A stretch of DNA of 21,050 bases, taken from IMG/VR virus record IMGVR_UViG_3300032288_003545, positions 1 through 21,050 of that record. One strand, written 5' to 3'. The stretch is from a virus. The notes under the pieces are model-generated. The model made no database searches. It was not told the DNA's origin and saw only the letters and a program-made list of their open reading frames with translations. Shown one piece after another: positions 7,437 to 14,896 of the stretch. A program made the position numbers and the translations under genes. Position 1 is the stretch's first letter. Each line of letters starts with the position of its first letter.

Positions 7437-7853
7437 GGATAGTAATATCTATACACTCTTAACAGGGCAGTGTAATTGCTGTTAAGTTTCTTTAGGCGCT
7501 GCCTCCTCTACCAGTGGGAAGACACTCTGGAGTGACGTGGAAATCGTCACTCTCTTAAAGCGCCCACGGCGTACCGAATGGTATTCTGTGACGGTTACAA
7601 GGCCGAATGCCCCGACTGGGTACATTAGTCGGTGCTGCTCTGCGCCTTTGCAGAGAACGTTGAGTAAGAGCAATCTGGATATGATATTGGCGACTAGTTA
7701 GTCGAGCGATTACATGGTTGCTGCAATAACCATGGTGTTCGCCTTATCCAGGAAACAACGTCCCATCGACAAGACTCCAGCGGGCACGCAGAGTATTAGC
7801 GACCAAGTTGTAGGAGAGCGTCCAGGTAGAAATACCTGGGCGCTTTTCTTTTA
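7437..7853 (+). ncRNA. Large structured non-coding RNA, about 415 nt, class not recognised
   Basis: The span from promoter-like copy 3 to a strong terminator has no convincing reading frame and is richer in GC than its flanks. Helices seen by eye: 7458-7465/7479-7486 (8 bp); 7495-7500/7559-7564 (6 bp) enclosing 7530-7537/7545-7552 (8 bp); 7567-7570/7602-7605 enclosing hairpins 7572-7583 and 7587-7599; 7612-7617/7627-7632 (6 bp); 7638-7643/7650-7655 (6 bp); 7657-7662/7756-7761 (6 bp) enclosing 7675-7681/7745-7751 (7 bp). The last helix holds hairpin 7691-7704, stem 7706-7709/7739-7742 and hairpin 7713-7719/7728-7734 (7 bp). A GGTAC in the loop at 7619-7623 could pair with GTACC at 7571-7575. 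I see no tmRNA, RNase P, tRNA or clear group I intron signature. GOLLD- and ROOL-type phage RNAs are comparable in concept, but from memory are longer. Confidence 0.8.
7817..7853 (+). terminator. Intrinsic terminator with GAAA tetraloop, end of the structured RNA
   Basis: AGCGTCCAGGTA (7817-7828), loop GAAA (7829-7832) and TACCTGGGCGCT (7833-7844) form a 12-bp stem with one G-U pair, followed by TTTCTTTTAT. The stability of the stem and its position mark the 3' end of the unit 3 transcript. Confidence 0.93.
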
Positions 7854-7880
7854 TATATTGATAATAAAAAATAACATGCA

Positions 7881-8075
7881 ATGAAATCTTTGTTTTATAA
7901 AATAAAATACAAACTCAATAGAAGATGTAAATATTTATTAAAGCATAAATGGCATAAGGTTGAGCCTACGGAAAGAGAATGCCAAGTAGCGTTGAGAATA
8001 GGAGTGCATCCTTTAAAGGATATGCATGAATGTACCAAGTGTGGTCAGCGTGGTTGGTTATTCCCTATTAACTAA
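7881..8075 (+). CDS. Small basic protein with a CxxC motif, 64 aa
   Basis: The first half is very basic (Lys/Arg-rich, about residues 7-25), and HKWHKV is followed later by HECTKCGQRGW near residues 49-59. The single CxxC plus nearby His/Cys could form a small zinc site resembling short phage zinc-ribbon proteins, but I cannot assign a family. The AT-rich leader has no Shine-Dalgarno sequence. The stop codon overlaps the leftward kinase-like gene by 8 bp. No terminator separates the two convergent genes. The gene begins 28 nt after the terminator T-run of the structured RNA. Confidence 0.7.
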   Translation: MKSLFYKIKYKLNRRCKYLLKHKWHKVEPTERECQVALRIGVHPLKDMHECTKCGQRGWLFPIN

Positions 8076-8703
8076 TATAAGGATCTACCAGGTAAGGACG
8101 TCCTTGTGGTGAGAACATAATATTTCCCGATCCTGCAATATCACTTATATGTACTGGACCTTTAGCAGTCTGCATAGTTGCAGTATTTGGCAATCCGCCA
8201 GCTCTAAAACTTTGGTACCTTTTAGCATCAGGTATAGAAACTCTTTCCGGATTTAGTGTAGATTTTTGAAATCTCTGTACGAAGTCTAGCCACTGTTTTT
8301 TATTACTAGAAGGTAGCGATAAGATTTCTTTTAAAGCATTGCCTTTAGGAGGTATTGGATTCAATCTTGGGATAGCATATCCTCTTCCCCCTCTAATCAC
8401 AGATAAAACATTTGGAAAGATATCTGAAGAAGAGAATAAGTTTTCTATACTCTTGATTCTTTTCTCATTAACAGGCGCTGCCTTAGATGAAATTAATTTT
8501 AATGCTGAAGGACCATGTCCTCCAGTAAAGCTTTCATAAACTCGACCTTCTCCGCCTGCGCCAAGCATCCTTGGTTTCCCGGATATGCTTTTTAGTAATC
8601 TTGTTTTATTCGCCGGAAGAGCAGCGGTTAGTTTCTCTATACTCTGCGTCGACATTCCTTTAGCCAAAGCACGAACCCAGGCGGGTGTCGCCTGCTTAGT
8701 CAT
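8068..8703 (-). CDS. Very short protein-kinase-fold protein, 211 aa
   Basis: From the ATG at 8703 the product shows a glycine-rich loop GAGGEGRVY (residues 48-56), a lysine in SALKLI (K69) matching the ATP-anchoring Lys, a catalytic-loop-like HISDIAGSGNIMF (H185, D188, N194) and VDP (D207) in place of DFG. The spacing N194-D207 (13) is kinase-like, while D188-N194 is one residue longer than usual. The protein ends four residues after D207, so the activation loop and C-lobe helices of normal kinases are missing. It is leftward while its neighbours run rightward. The frame is open upstream to 8796, but that part overlaps the next gene. An AGGAG at 8724-8728 is too far for this ATG and suits an in-frame ATT at 8712. 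It may be an atypical kinase or pseudokinase; the substrate is unknown. Confidence 0.75.
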   Translation of the reverse strand: MTKQATPAWVRALAKGMSTQSIEKLTAALPANKTRLLKSISGKPRMLGAGGEGRVYESFTGGHGPSALKLISSKAAPVNEKRIKSIENLFSSSDIFPNVLSVIRGGRGYAIPRLNPIPPKGNALKEILSLPSSNKKQWLDFVQRFQKSTLNPERVSIPDAKRYQSFRAGGLPNTATMQTAKGPVHISDIAGSGNIMFSPQGRPYLVDPYIS

Positions 8704-8763
8704 TCCGCTAATTAAAGTTAATTCTCCTGAATTCACACAAATACAATAAACCATTAAAACAAC

Positions 8764-8979
8764 ATGACAATTGTAAAAGCACGCATTACTGAACAACCTA
8801 AATCATTGTTTGATCCCATGCCCGAAGTATGGGTTACATATGAAGATGGAGAAGAAGAAAAGCTCTTCTCCTATTATCCAGATGAGATTTCATTTGATGC
8901 CTCTGAATTTGTAGGCTTAACAAGAGAACAAGCAATGAGTCTGTATACTAAAAAAGATATAGCGTATCTGAGGGCATAA
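8764..8979 (+). CDS. Conserved small phage protein, 71 aa, next to the SbcD-like gene
   Basis: The protein contains QPKSLFDPMPEVWVTYEDG (residues 11-29) and EKLFSYYPDEISF (32-44). I remember this combination from small phage proteins encoded near recombination nucleases, without an assigned function. It is acidic and probably beta-rich. The leader carries CACACAAATA and an A-rich stretch but no Shine-Dalgarno sequence. It ends 1 nt before the SbcD-like ATG, so it should be co-transcribed with the recombination operon. The 60-nt gap to the divergent kinase-like gene must hold promoters for both directions, though none is obvious. Confidence 0.8.
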   Translation: MTIVKARITEQPKSLFDPMPEVWVTYEDGEEEKLFSYYPDEISFDASEFVGLTREQAMSLYTKKDIAYLRA

Positions 8980-8980
8980 C

Positions 8981-10123
8981 ATGATTAAAATTATTCACAC
9001 CGCCGACTGGCATCTGCGCGATATGCAGTTTGGCAAAACCGCTCGCGCTCAAGACTTCACTGACTCAGTGTTCCGCATTGTGGACATTGCAGTTCAAAAT
9101 CAAGTTGATTATATTTTATGTGCTGGAGATATCCTAAACTCCAAGCGTCCTAGCAGTAGAAATATTGCAGACTTGATTCGCCTGAACCAGAAGCTTCTGG
9201 CAAATAAGGTCAAACTTTTTGTTATCACTGGTAACCACGACAAATGTCATCCTTCCTGGATTAAGGTATTGCAGGAAGAAATGCAGGAGAATGGTCAGTG
9301 TGCTATTTACGATATCGATTTCCAGCTTAAGCGCATTCAAAGCAGAGATGGTAATTACTATACAATCTATGGTGTACCTGATATGGCTCCGGATGATTTC
9401 CGGGAAAAGAGCGTGGATTTTCCTTCCGCTGATTTCATGATGTTTCATGCGCTGATCAAAGACTTTGCAGCATTTGATGCTGGTGACAAAGTTCTCAAGG
9501 TCAGTGACCTACCATCAGATAAATACAAAGCTATTCTACTTGGCGACATCCATGTTCATAAATACATTGATCTGGAAAACTGTGTAGTCGGTTATCCCGG
9601 CTCTACTGAGTTGTGCTCGCGTAATGAGAGTGTAGATAAATATGTAACGCTATTTACGTTGCAGGATAATGGTACTCTGGAAAGAGAATCCATTCCTCTG
9701 AAACTGAATAAGCCGATCATCGCAGAGGATATTCGCACCGCAGAAGAAGCCAATGCTTTGCTCCTGAAGATTAATGACGTTAAGGATGAGCATCCTACGA
9801 TTCTTGTCCGTAAAGATCCTACATTCACAGATCTGTATATGCGTATTGCGCGTATTGTAGATACCAGTAAATGTATTATCAGAGTCACTAATCTGCAGCA
9901 GGCTGGATTTAAACTTATTAATATTGTCAGTCGTAAAACTGATAATCCTGTAGGTAAACAACCTGTAGATTTTGTATCTGACTATTTCCCAAATGGTTCT
10001 GATATATTTGAATTAGCCCAGGCTCTTTGTGATCCTCAGGCTGCTGCTCCTCATCTGATTGAAAGCTTTATAGACAACCGACTTTATGCGAATCAAAAAA
10101 CTGCTGATAAAAAATTTGGGTAA
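8981..10123 (+). CDS. SbcD/Mre11-like recombination exonuclease subunit (T4 gp47-like)
   Basis: This 380-aa calcineurin-like metallophosphoesterase is the nuclease half of the SbcCD / gp46-gp47 complex that processes DNA ends for recombination-dependent replication. The metal-binding motifs appear in order: TADWHL (D9, H11), CAGDILN (D50), TGNHDK (83-88), FHALI (H156) and LLGDIHVHK (GDIHVH 188-193). The C-terminal third is the capping/SbcC-binding region and is not conserved enough to read. A Shine-Dalgarno-like GAGGG lies about 8 nt before the ATG. Its 3' end overlaps the SbcC-like gene by 38 nt, which suggests coupled translation of the two subunits. Confidence 0.95.
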   Translation: MIKIIHTADWHLRDMQFGKTARAQDFTDSVFRIVDIAVQNQVDYILCAGDILNSKRPSSRNIADLIRLNQKLLANKVKLFVITGNHDKCHPSWIKVLQEEMQENGQCAIYDIDFQLKRIQSRDGNYYTIYGVPDMAPDDFREKSVDFPSADFMMFHALIKDFAAFDAGDKVLKVSDLPSDKYKAILLGDIHVHKYIDLENCVVGYPGSTELCSRNESVDKYVTLFTLQDNGTLERESIPLKLNKPIIAEDIRTAEEANALLLKINDVKDEHPTILVRKDPTFTDLYMRIARIVDTSKCIIRVTNLQQAGFKLINIVSRKTDNPVGKQPVDFVSDYFPNGSDIFELAQALCDPQAAAPHLIESFIDNRLYANQKTADKKFG

Positions 10124-12623
10124 ACACAGACAGCTGGAGGCAACTCTAGATGGCTCTGTTGTTGGATTGATGGGACCTAATGGTTCTGGTAAATCCACCA
10201 TTCTAAAATTAATTCATTTCCTTGTCACCGGTTGGACACCAGCTAAGGAAACACAGGAATCATTTATCCGTAAGGTAGACCCAGAGATTGAAGCCGAACC
10301 TTCATATGGTCTAGCTGAGATGGAATTCTTTGCCCAGGGTAATACATATAGGATTAGTCGCAAGATTGGATCTCCATCTTCTAGAAAGCTTGCTAAGCTC
10401 GACAGTAAGGGAGCCGAAATCAAAGAAGATACCTATACCCGGGCAGATGAAATTCAGGCTGCTCTGACTGATATTCTTGGTGCAGATAAATATGCTATTG
10501 ATAATGCAGTGTTCCCTGAACAAGGTGCCTTGGATAAAATCCTATTTGGTTCCCAGGCAGAACGTGAGGAGTTGTTGGTAAAACTTCTCCTGCTCGGTCA
10601 TATGCAGAAGGTAGCAGATGTAGCTGCAGGTAAGATTAAAATACTAGGCTCTGAGATCCAGGACTTCTCGACTTTGCACGATGAGTTACAAGCATCCAGG
10701 AATAGCGCAGAAGTAGATCTAGCTAATGCTGAAGAACAGCTAATGCGTACGCGCAGTTATGATGCAGAAATTAAACTGTATGAAGAATGGGAGCGTAACC
10801 TCAGTGATATAGTTTCAAATTCATCTCATCTGCTTAACGCCAAAAATGCTGCGCGTGTAAATGATGAGAAAGCTAAAGCTACGCTGGATGAACAAGCTAC
10901 CAAGCTAGGTTTAGTTTTGAAATCACCAGATGAGCTGGGAGACTGGATTGAGAAGCTTAAAGATAAAATTAAAGCTACACGCCAGACGGTGACCACACTG
11001 CAGGATACCAAAAGTAAAGCTGTGCAGTACAAGAGCATCACGGAACGTGTAGATAATTATAATAATGATCTAAGGCAGCTTAAAGCTGATTGTCCTGCTG
11101 CTGTAGATCCTAATCTGATCACTGCCCTTGATAGAGGAATCCGAGAGCAACAGAATCGAGAACATTACAGATCACAGCTTGCTGATGCTACTACCAGAGG
11201 TAAGGACACTCGAGACAAAATCGAAAGACTTACAGAAATTGTTAATGAGCTATCCGCTGAGTTGAAGGATGTCGAAGATAAAGAACAGGTCTTATCTAAT
11301 GAGAGATCATTGTTTAAAACTATCACCGATACCTGTAAGCTTGCGCTGGATAGTAACTGCACTGCTGATTGCCCTGTGTGTGGAGAAAATGTATCTCATG
11401 AAAAACTGAGGTCCAGATTCGAAACATACAATACAAAACTAATAGAAGCTTCCAATAAGCTACGCGATATTAGTACTATTCATGCTCAGACGAGTAAACA
11501 GCTGCGTGAAATGCAGCATGAGCTTACTCAACGGCAGACGCTACTAACTGTTTATATTAAACAATATAAAGATAACAAAGCATTACTTGATGCTGGTGAA
11601 GATCAGGATGTGCAGGCTTTAAAAGCTGAGTTTACACGCCTAAATAATACTAATGCCAAGCGTGCTTCTGATATCAAAAATATAGAGAAGATTGAGTATG
11701 AAATTAAGAAATTAGAATTTGCTCTTCAAGGTTACACTGAAGAAGAAGTTAAAAGTTTCAATGAGCTTGACCTTGCTTCTTTGGATAAAGAGGTAAGCGA
11801 GCTCAATGATAAGGTCGAGCACTGGAGCTCTAAACTGGATGAGTTGTCTAAAACTTATATTACTATCAACCAACTTATTTCAGCTAGAGAAACGGAGATT
11901 AAACGCTCCGAGGAATTCGCTACTGCATGTGAAAGCTTCGCTCTAAAAAGGGATGCAATCTTTAATTCTTTTCCGCCGCAACTAAAGAAATTAGTTGAGC
12001 AAGGGGGTGAGATAAAAGACACTCTGATAGAGAACAATAAAATATATAATCAACTAGAAGCAAAAGCTGCACAGCTTAAAGTCCAGGCCAATGGCATACG
12101 GAAACGGTTACGTGAAATTGAGGACAAGATAAAGTTGGATGAAGAAAAGCGTGCTGTGATTCAAGAATTGCAGCGTGTGGTACATGCGTTCTCAAGGCAA
12201 GGTATTCCCATGTCTTATGTTCAACATAAGTTTGATAGCCTTGTCAGTATGACTCAGGACAATCTGGAAATCATGGATGCGAACTTCGCTATTATTCCGC
12301 ATCCTAATAAGCCAGTGAGTCTGCAGTTCTACCGCGTAGATGAGCCGGGTCAGGTATTGTTTGACCATGACAAGTTGTCGGGAGGTCAGAAGGTTAGGCT
12401 GTCTATTGCCTTCCTTCTAGCAGTCCAACAACTAGTTATCCCGGAATTAGGTTTCCTAGTTCTGGATGAACCCTCTACCCATTTGGATGAGGAGGCTAGA
12501 GAAAATTTAAAAGAGCTCTTGCTTAATTTGAATCAACAGCTAGAAAGTACGGATACTCAAATTCTCGTCTGCGACCACGCTAGAGAACTGGAACCTGCTT
12601 TTGTAAATGTAATTCAATTATGA
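10086..12623 (+). CDS. SbcC/Rad50-like SMC ATPase (T4 gp46-like)
   Basis: This 845-aa protein is the ATPase partner of the preceding nuclease. Walker A GPNGSGKST is at residues 30-38. Long charged coiled-coil arms flank a zinc-hook CPVC near residues 428-431. The ABC signature LSGGQKVRLS is near 764, and Walker B FLVLDEPSTHLDEE is near 789-802. The length suits a phage member, shorter than E. coli SbcC. The start lies inside the SbcD-like gene, and the stop overlaps the next gene (ATGA). There is no Shine-Dalgarno sequence, so translation is probably coupled to the upstream gene. All catalytic motifs appear intact. Confidence 0.96.
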   Translation: MRIKKLLIKNLGKHRQLEATLDGSVVGLMGPNGSGKSTILKLIHFLVTGWTPAKETQESFIRKVDPEIEAEPSYGLAEMEFFAQGNTYRISRKIGSPSSRKLAKLDSKGAEIKEDTYTRADEIQAALTDILGADKYAIDNAVFPEQGALDKILFGSQAEREELLVKLLLLGHMQKVADVAAGKIKILGSEIQDFSTLHDELQASRNSAEVDLANAEEQLMRTRSYDAEIKLYEEWERNLSDIVSNSSHLLNAKNAARVNDEKAKATLDEQATKLGLVLKSPDELGDWIEKLKDKIKATRQTVTTLQDTKSKAVQYKSITERVDNYNNDLRQLKADCPAAVDPNLITALDRGIREQQNREHYRSQLADATTRGKDTRDKIERLTEIVNELSAELKDVEDKEQVLSNERSLFKTITDTCKLALDSNCTADCPVCGENVSHEKLRSRFETYNTKLIEASNKLRDISTIHAQTSKQLREMQHELTQRQTLLTVYIKQYKDNKALLDAGEDQDVQALKAEFTRLNNTNAKRASDIKNIEKIEYEIKKLEFALQGYTEEEVKSFNELDLASLDKEVSELNDKVEHWSSKLDELSKTYITINQLISARETEIKRSEEFATACESFALKRDAIFNSFPPQLKKLVEQGGEIKDTLIENNKIYNQLEAKAAQLKVQANGIRKRLREIEDKIKLDEEKRAVIQELQRVVHAFSRQGIPMSYVQHKFDSLVSMTQDNLEIMDANFAIIPHPNKPVSLQFYRVDEPGQVLFDHDKLSGGQKVRLSIAFLLAVQQLVIPELGFLVLDEPSTHLDEEARENLKELLLNLNQQLESTDTQILVCDHARELEPAFVNVIQL

Positions 12624-13102
12624 GTGATGTAGCTACTCTGTATAATCTGAAGATCAAATTGACTTCTTCTTGGTTGGGCAATCAAAGAACTCGAGAAAAC
12701 GTTCGTCGTTTTCGCCGGGATCGAGATGGTAAACTTGCTGTAGATATGGCTCAATGGAGCTGGACCTTTCAGCAAGCTGCCGAAGCCCTGCACATGAAGG
12801 ATATCGATACGGATACTATTCGTCCACAGATGAATATAGATCCTCCGTCTTTAGTTTTATATAGACGTAACTACACTCATAAAAATAAGCAGCAATGTGA
12901 AATGTTTGAAGCCATCCGAGAAAACTGTGTTCTTACGATCCAGGTTTTGGTGACGACGACAGACAAGCAAGATAAGTTTGCTCCCGATCTGGCTAGGCTC
13001 AGAGACATATTCAAATTCACTGGTATGTTTCTGGGTCTTAGCCCTTGGGGAGGTCAATACGGCTATGGTCGTTTTGATGTAGAGGAAATCACGCCTCTTT
13101 AA
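12620..13102 (+). CDS. Unknown protein of the recombination operon, 160 aa
   Basis: The function is not known to me. It begins with a beta-strand-like LKIKLTSSWLG, then a basic stretch RENVRRFRRDRDGK (residues 25-38), a Trp-rich segment and a C-terminal GLSPWGGQYGYGRFDVEEI (residues 138-156). The Gly/aromatic C-terminal segment and alternating strands recall ferredoxin-like RNA-binding proteins (RAMP type), but only loosely. It overlaps the SbcC-like stop by ATGA, so it is in the same operon and may act with SbcCD-like processing. A weak hairpin (AGAGG/CCTCT) spans its last codons. Confidence 0.8.
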   Translation: MSDVATLYNLKIKLTSSWLGNQRTRENVRRFRRDRDGKLAVDMAQWSWTFQQAAEALHMKDIDTDTIRPQMNIDPPSLVLYRRNYTHKNKQQCEMFEAIRENCVLTIQVLVTTTDKQDKFAPDLARLRDIFKFTGMFLGLSPWGGQYGYGRFDVEEITPL

Positions 13103-13116
13103 TTTAGGTATCAGAA

Positions 13117-13128
13117 ATAATAAATTTG
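13117..13128 (+). promoter_or_regulatory. Possible weak relative of the 20-bp promoter-like element
   Basis: ATAATAAATTTG shares TAAATTTG (13121-13128) with the three identical elements, but the upstream half does not match. It lies 15 nt before the lipoprotein gene, in a gap after the recombination operon. A chance match is quite possible in AT-rich DNA. Confidence 0.25.
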
Positions 13129-13142
13129 CATGAGACAATCAA

Positions 13143-13262
13143 ATGAGACTAATTTTAATCATCTGCCTCCTTCTGACCGCTTGTCAGAATAAAGACAAGC
13201 CAACCGTTATCGACTACTGTGACCTGTGGTTTGTCGTGCCTAAAAATCCTTTTGATAAATAA
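13143..13262 (+). CDS. Tiny lipoprotein, 39 aa (outer-membrane spanin-like candidate)
   Basis: The N-terminus is a short lipoprotein signal: MRL, a hydrophobic run LILIICLLL and a lipobox LTAC (L11-C14), so the mature protein would be about 26 residues anchored by a lipidated Cys14. The mature part contains VIDYCDLWFVVP (residues 22-33). Such short lipoproteins occur in phages as o-spanins (Rz1-like) or as surface proteins that alter infection. The sequence alone does not decide between these. There is no Shine-Dalgarno sequence. It is followed by another tiny membrane-protein gene, which makes a functional pair possible. Confidence 0.65.
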   Translation: MRLILIICLLLTACQNKDKPTVIDYCDLWFVVPKNPFDK

Positions 13263-13305
13263 ATGCATTGAAAGCACAGGCAAAACTTTAAATTTCTGGT
13301 AAATT

Positions 13306-13455
13306 ATGTTTGAAGGATTTGATACAGGATCTTCGTGGGGAGACGATGAGGACCAACCCGAACCACCGGATCCGCCCTGGTATATTCAAATTCTAATTTT
13401 GATTACAGTAGCCACAATCATTTGGGCTATTTACGAAGGCATTAAAAGTTTATAA
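13306..13455 (+). CDS. Tiny single-span membrane protein, 49 aa
   Basis: The N-terminal half is acidic and Pro-rich (WGDDEDQPEPPDPP, residues 11-24). A single hydrophobic helix (WYIQILILITVATIIWAIY, residues 25-43) and a short tail EGIKSL follow. This suggests a small membrane protein with an acidic domain on one face. It lies 43 nt after the lipoprotein gene and 1 nt before the helicase ATG. It might pair with the lipoprotein (spanin or holin-like) or modify the membrane during infection. No family is recognised. Confidence 0.65.
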   Translation: MFEGFDTGSSWGDDEDQPEPPDPPWYIQILILITVATIIWAIYEGIKSL

Positions 13456-13456
13456 T

Positions 13457-14896
13457 ATGAGTAAAGAAGCTCATCTCATGTGGGATGATTCTGTACTGAC
13501 TATTGCCCCGTCCAGTCCTGCGCTGGAAAAGTTTCTTACTTATAGGGAAAAGAAGTTAGTTCAGGATCCAAAGTGCCCATGGAAAAAAGTTACCAAGGTA
13601 ACTGTGAATCCTTTATATAAAGTCTTAAACCAGCAGAAAGGATACAATGTTATCCAGACCATGCAGGGTATGTGGCTTAAGGTAAAAACATTTCTAGAGG
13701 AGAATGGATGGAATGTAAAGTTCTATGACATGCGCATAGCCTTCCCTAAACCTCGTTTAGATTTAATGTGCGGTTTTAGGTTTAAGCAGCAAGAACTGCT
13801 GACTTCATTCCTGAATACCAATTGCAGCGGGCTGCTTGGAGCGCCAACGCGGTATGGAAAAACCACGCTCATTAAAAATACATTGAGAGCATTTCCTAAT
13901 GTACACACTGTGGTTACTGCTCCCGGCGCAGATCTAGTTAAACAGCTTTATGAGGATGTTAAAGAAGCACTCCCACATAGAGAGGTAAAACTTATTGGCG
14001 CTGGTTCTACTAAGAGCCCATGTGACGATATCAATGTCGTGAGCATGGACAGCTTGCATAAATGCGATGCATCAGCTTGTAAATTATTATTGATTGATGA
14101 GCCACATGCTTGTGTCACAGACAGTCGTTTACCTGAACTGACTAAGTTTGATAAGGCTAGACGTATTGGATTTGGTGCTACACTTAAAGGTAGATTCGAT
14201 CAACGCGACATTCTAATTGAAGCTTTGATTGGTCCTGTAATTGCGGAGCGCACATTCCAAGAAGCTGTAGCTGAAGGTGCTGTGTGCCCGCTAATTGTGT
14301 ACATGATCGTGATACCTTTGGCAGGTAATGCTGATGATCGTGATCGCGCATACAAGACACATTTATTCAAAGGCGAGCGTGTAGCAAAAGCTGTGCGTTG
14401 GATTTGTCATGAACTTCTTCCTCAGGACTGGCAGACTCTGCTCTTTATTAAAAATGAAGAACAGGCTGAATACTTTTTAGATTGGGTTGGGCAGGATGGC
14501 ACTATTGCCATGGCCAAACGCATGACTAAGAAAGAACGCGAGGAGCTAATGGAAAGAATGCGTGGTGATGAAATTAAACGCTGCCTGGCTAGCGAAATCT
14601 ATGCGCAGGGTGTTACGTTCAATCATGTCCGTTCTCTTATTAACCTGAGTGGCGGAGGAGCGAATACATCTACAATTCAGAAACCTGGCAGACTTGCAGA
14701 AGTTCGTCCAGATAAGAAGTGTGGTGTAGTATTTGATTTCTTCTTTACCCCGGGAACTGGGAAAGGTGGCGGCATACAAGCTTTATACAGAGAGTCTATG
14801 GCTCGAGTCAAAGCTTATACTGAAAAAGGTTATGAGATTATTTTCGTAGACAGTTATAATGAGCTGGAATCTTCGTTTAAATCCAAAGCCATATGA
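13457..14896 (+). CDS. UvsW-like SF2 DNA helicase
   Basis: This 479-aa protein has the layout of UvsW-type helicases that unwind R-loops and remodel branched recombination intermediates. After a 100-residue N-terminal region, motif I GAPTRYGKTT is at 128-137, motif II LIDEPH at 212-217 and motif III FGAT at 239-242. The motif V region is SEIYAQGVTFNHV near 379-391 and motif VI TSTIQKPGRLAE at 404-415. Motif VI normally reads QxxGRxxR; here the last arginine position is Glu415, with Arg417 nearby. The C-terminus retains VVFDFFFTPG. There is no Shine-Dalgarno sequence. The stop overlaps the next gene by ATGA. Confidence 0.9.
   Translation: MSKEAHLMWDDSVLTIAPSSPALEKFLTYREKKLVQDPKCPWKKVTKVTVNPLYKVLNQQKGYNVIQTMQGMWLKVKTFLEENGWNVKFYDMRIAFPKPRLDLMCGFRFKQQELLTSFLNTNCSGLLGAPTRYGKTTLIKNTLRAFPNVHTVVTAPGADLVKQLYEDVKEALPHREVKLIGAGSTKSPCDDINVVSMDSLHKCDASACKLLLIDEPHACVTDSRLPELTKFDKARRIGFGATLKGRFDQRDILIEALIGPVIAERTFQEAVAEGAVCPLIVYMIVIPLAGNADDRDRAYKTHLFKGERVAKAVRWICHELLPQDWQTLLFIKNEEQAEYFLDWVGQDGTIAMAKRMTKKEREELMERMRGDEIKRCLASEIYAQGVTFNHVRSLINLSGGGANTSTIQKPGRLAEVRPDKKCGVVFDFFFTPGTGKGGGIQALYRESMARVKAYTEKGYEIIFVDSYNELESSFKSKAI

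Noticed and set aside
7482-7673. 63-aa leftward reading frame inside the structured RNA region
   Set aside because: It lies on the opposite strand across several perfect helices, has no ribosome site and looks like a chance frame in GC-richer DNA.
7437-7853. tmRNA, RNase P RNA or group I intron identity for the structured RNA
   Set aside because: No tRNA-like ends or tag frame, no conserved RNase P core strings, no recognisable intron core, and flanking genes are not interrupted.
8094-8105. Perfect 12-bp palindrome AAGGACGTCCTT near the convergent gene ends
   Set aside because: It is inside the kinase-like gene, has no T-run on either side and is short enough to occur by chance.
13082-13102. 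AGAGG/CCTCT hairpin followed by TTTAA as a terminator of the recombination operon
   Set aside because: The stem is only 5 bp, lies within the coding end of the 160-aa gene and has only a very short T-run.
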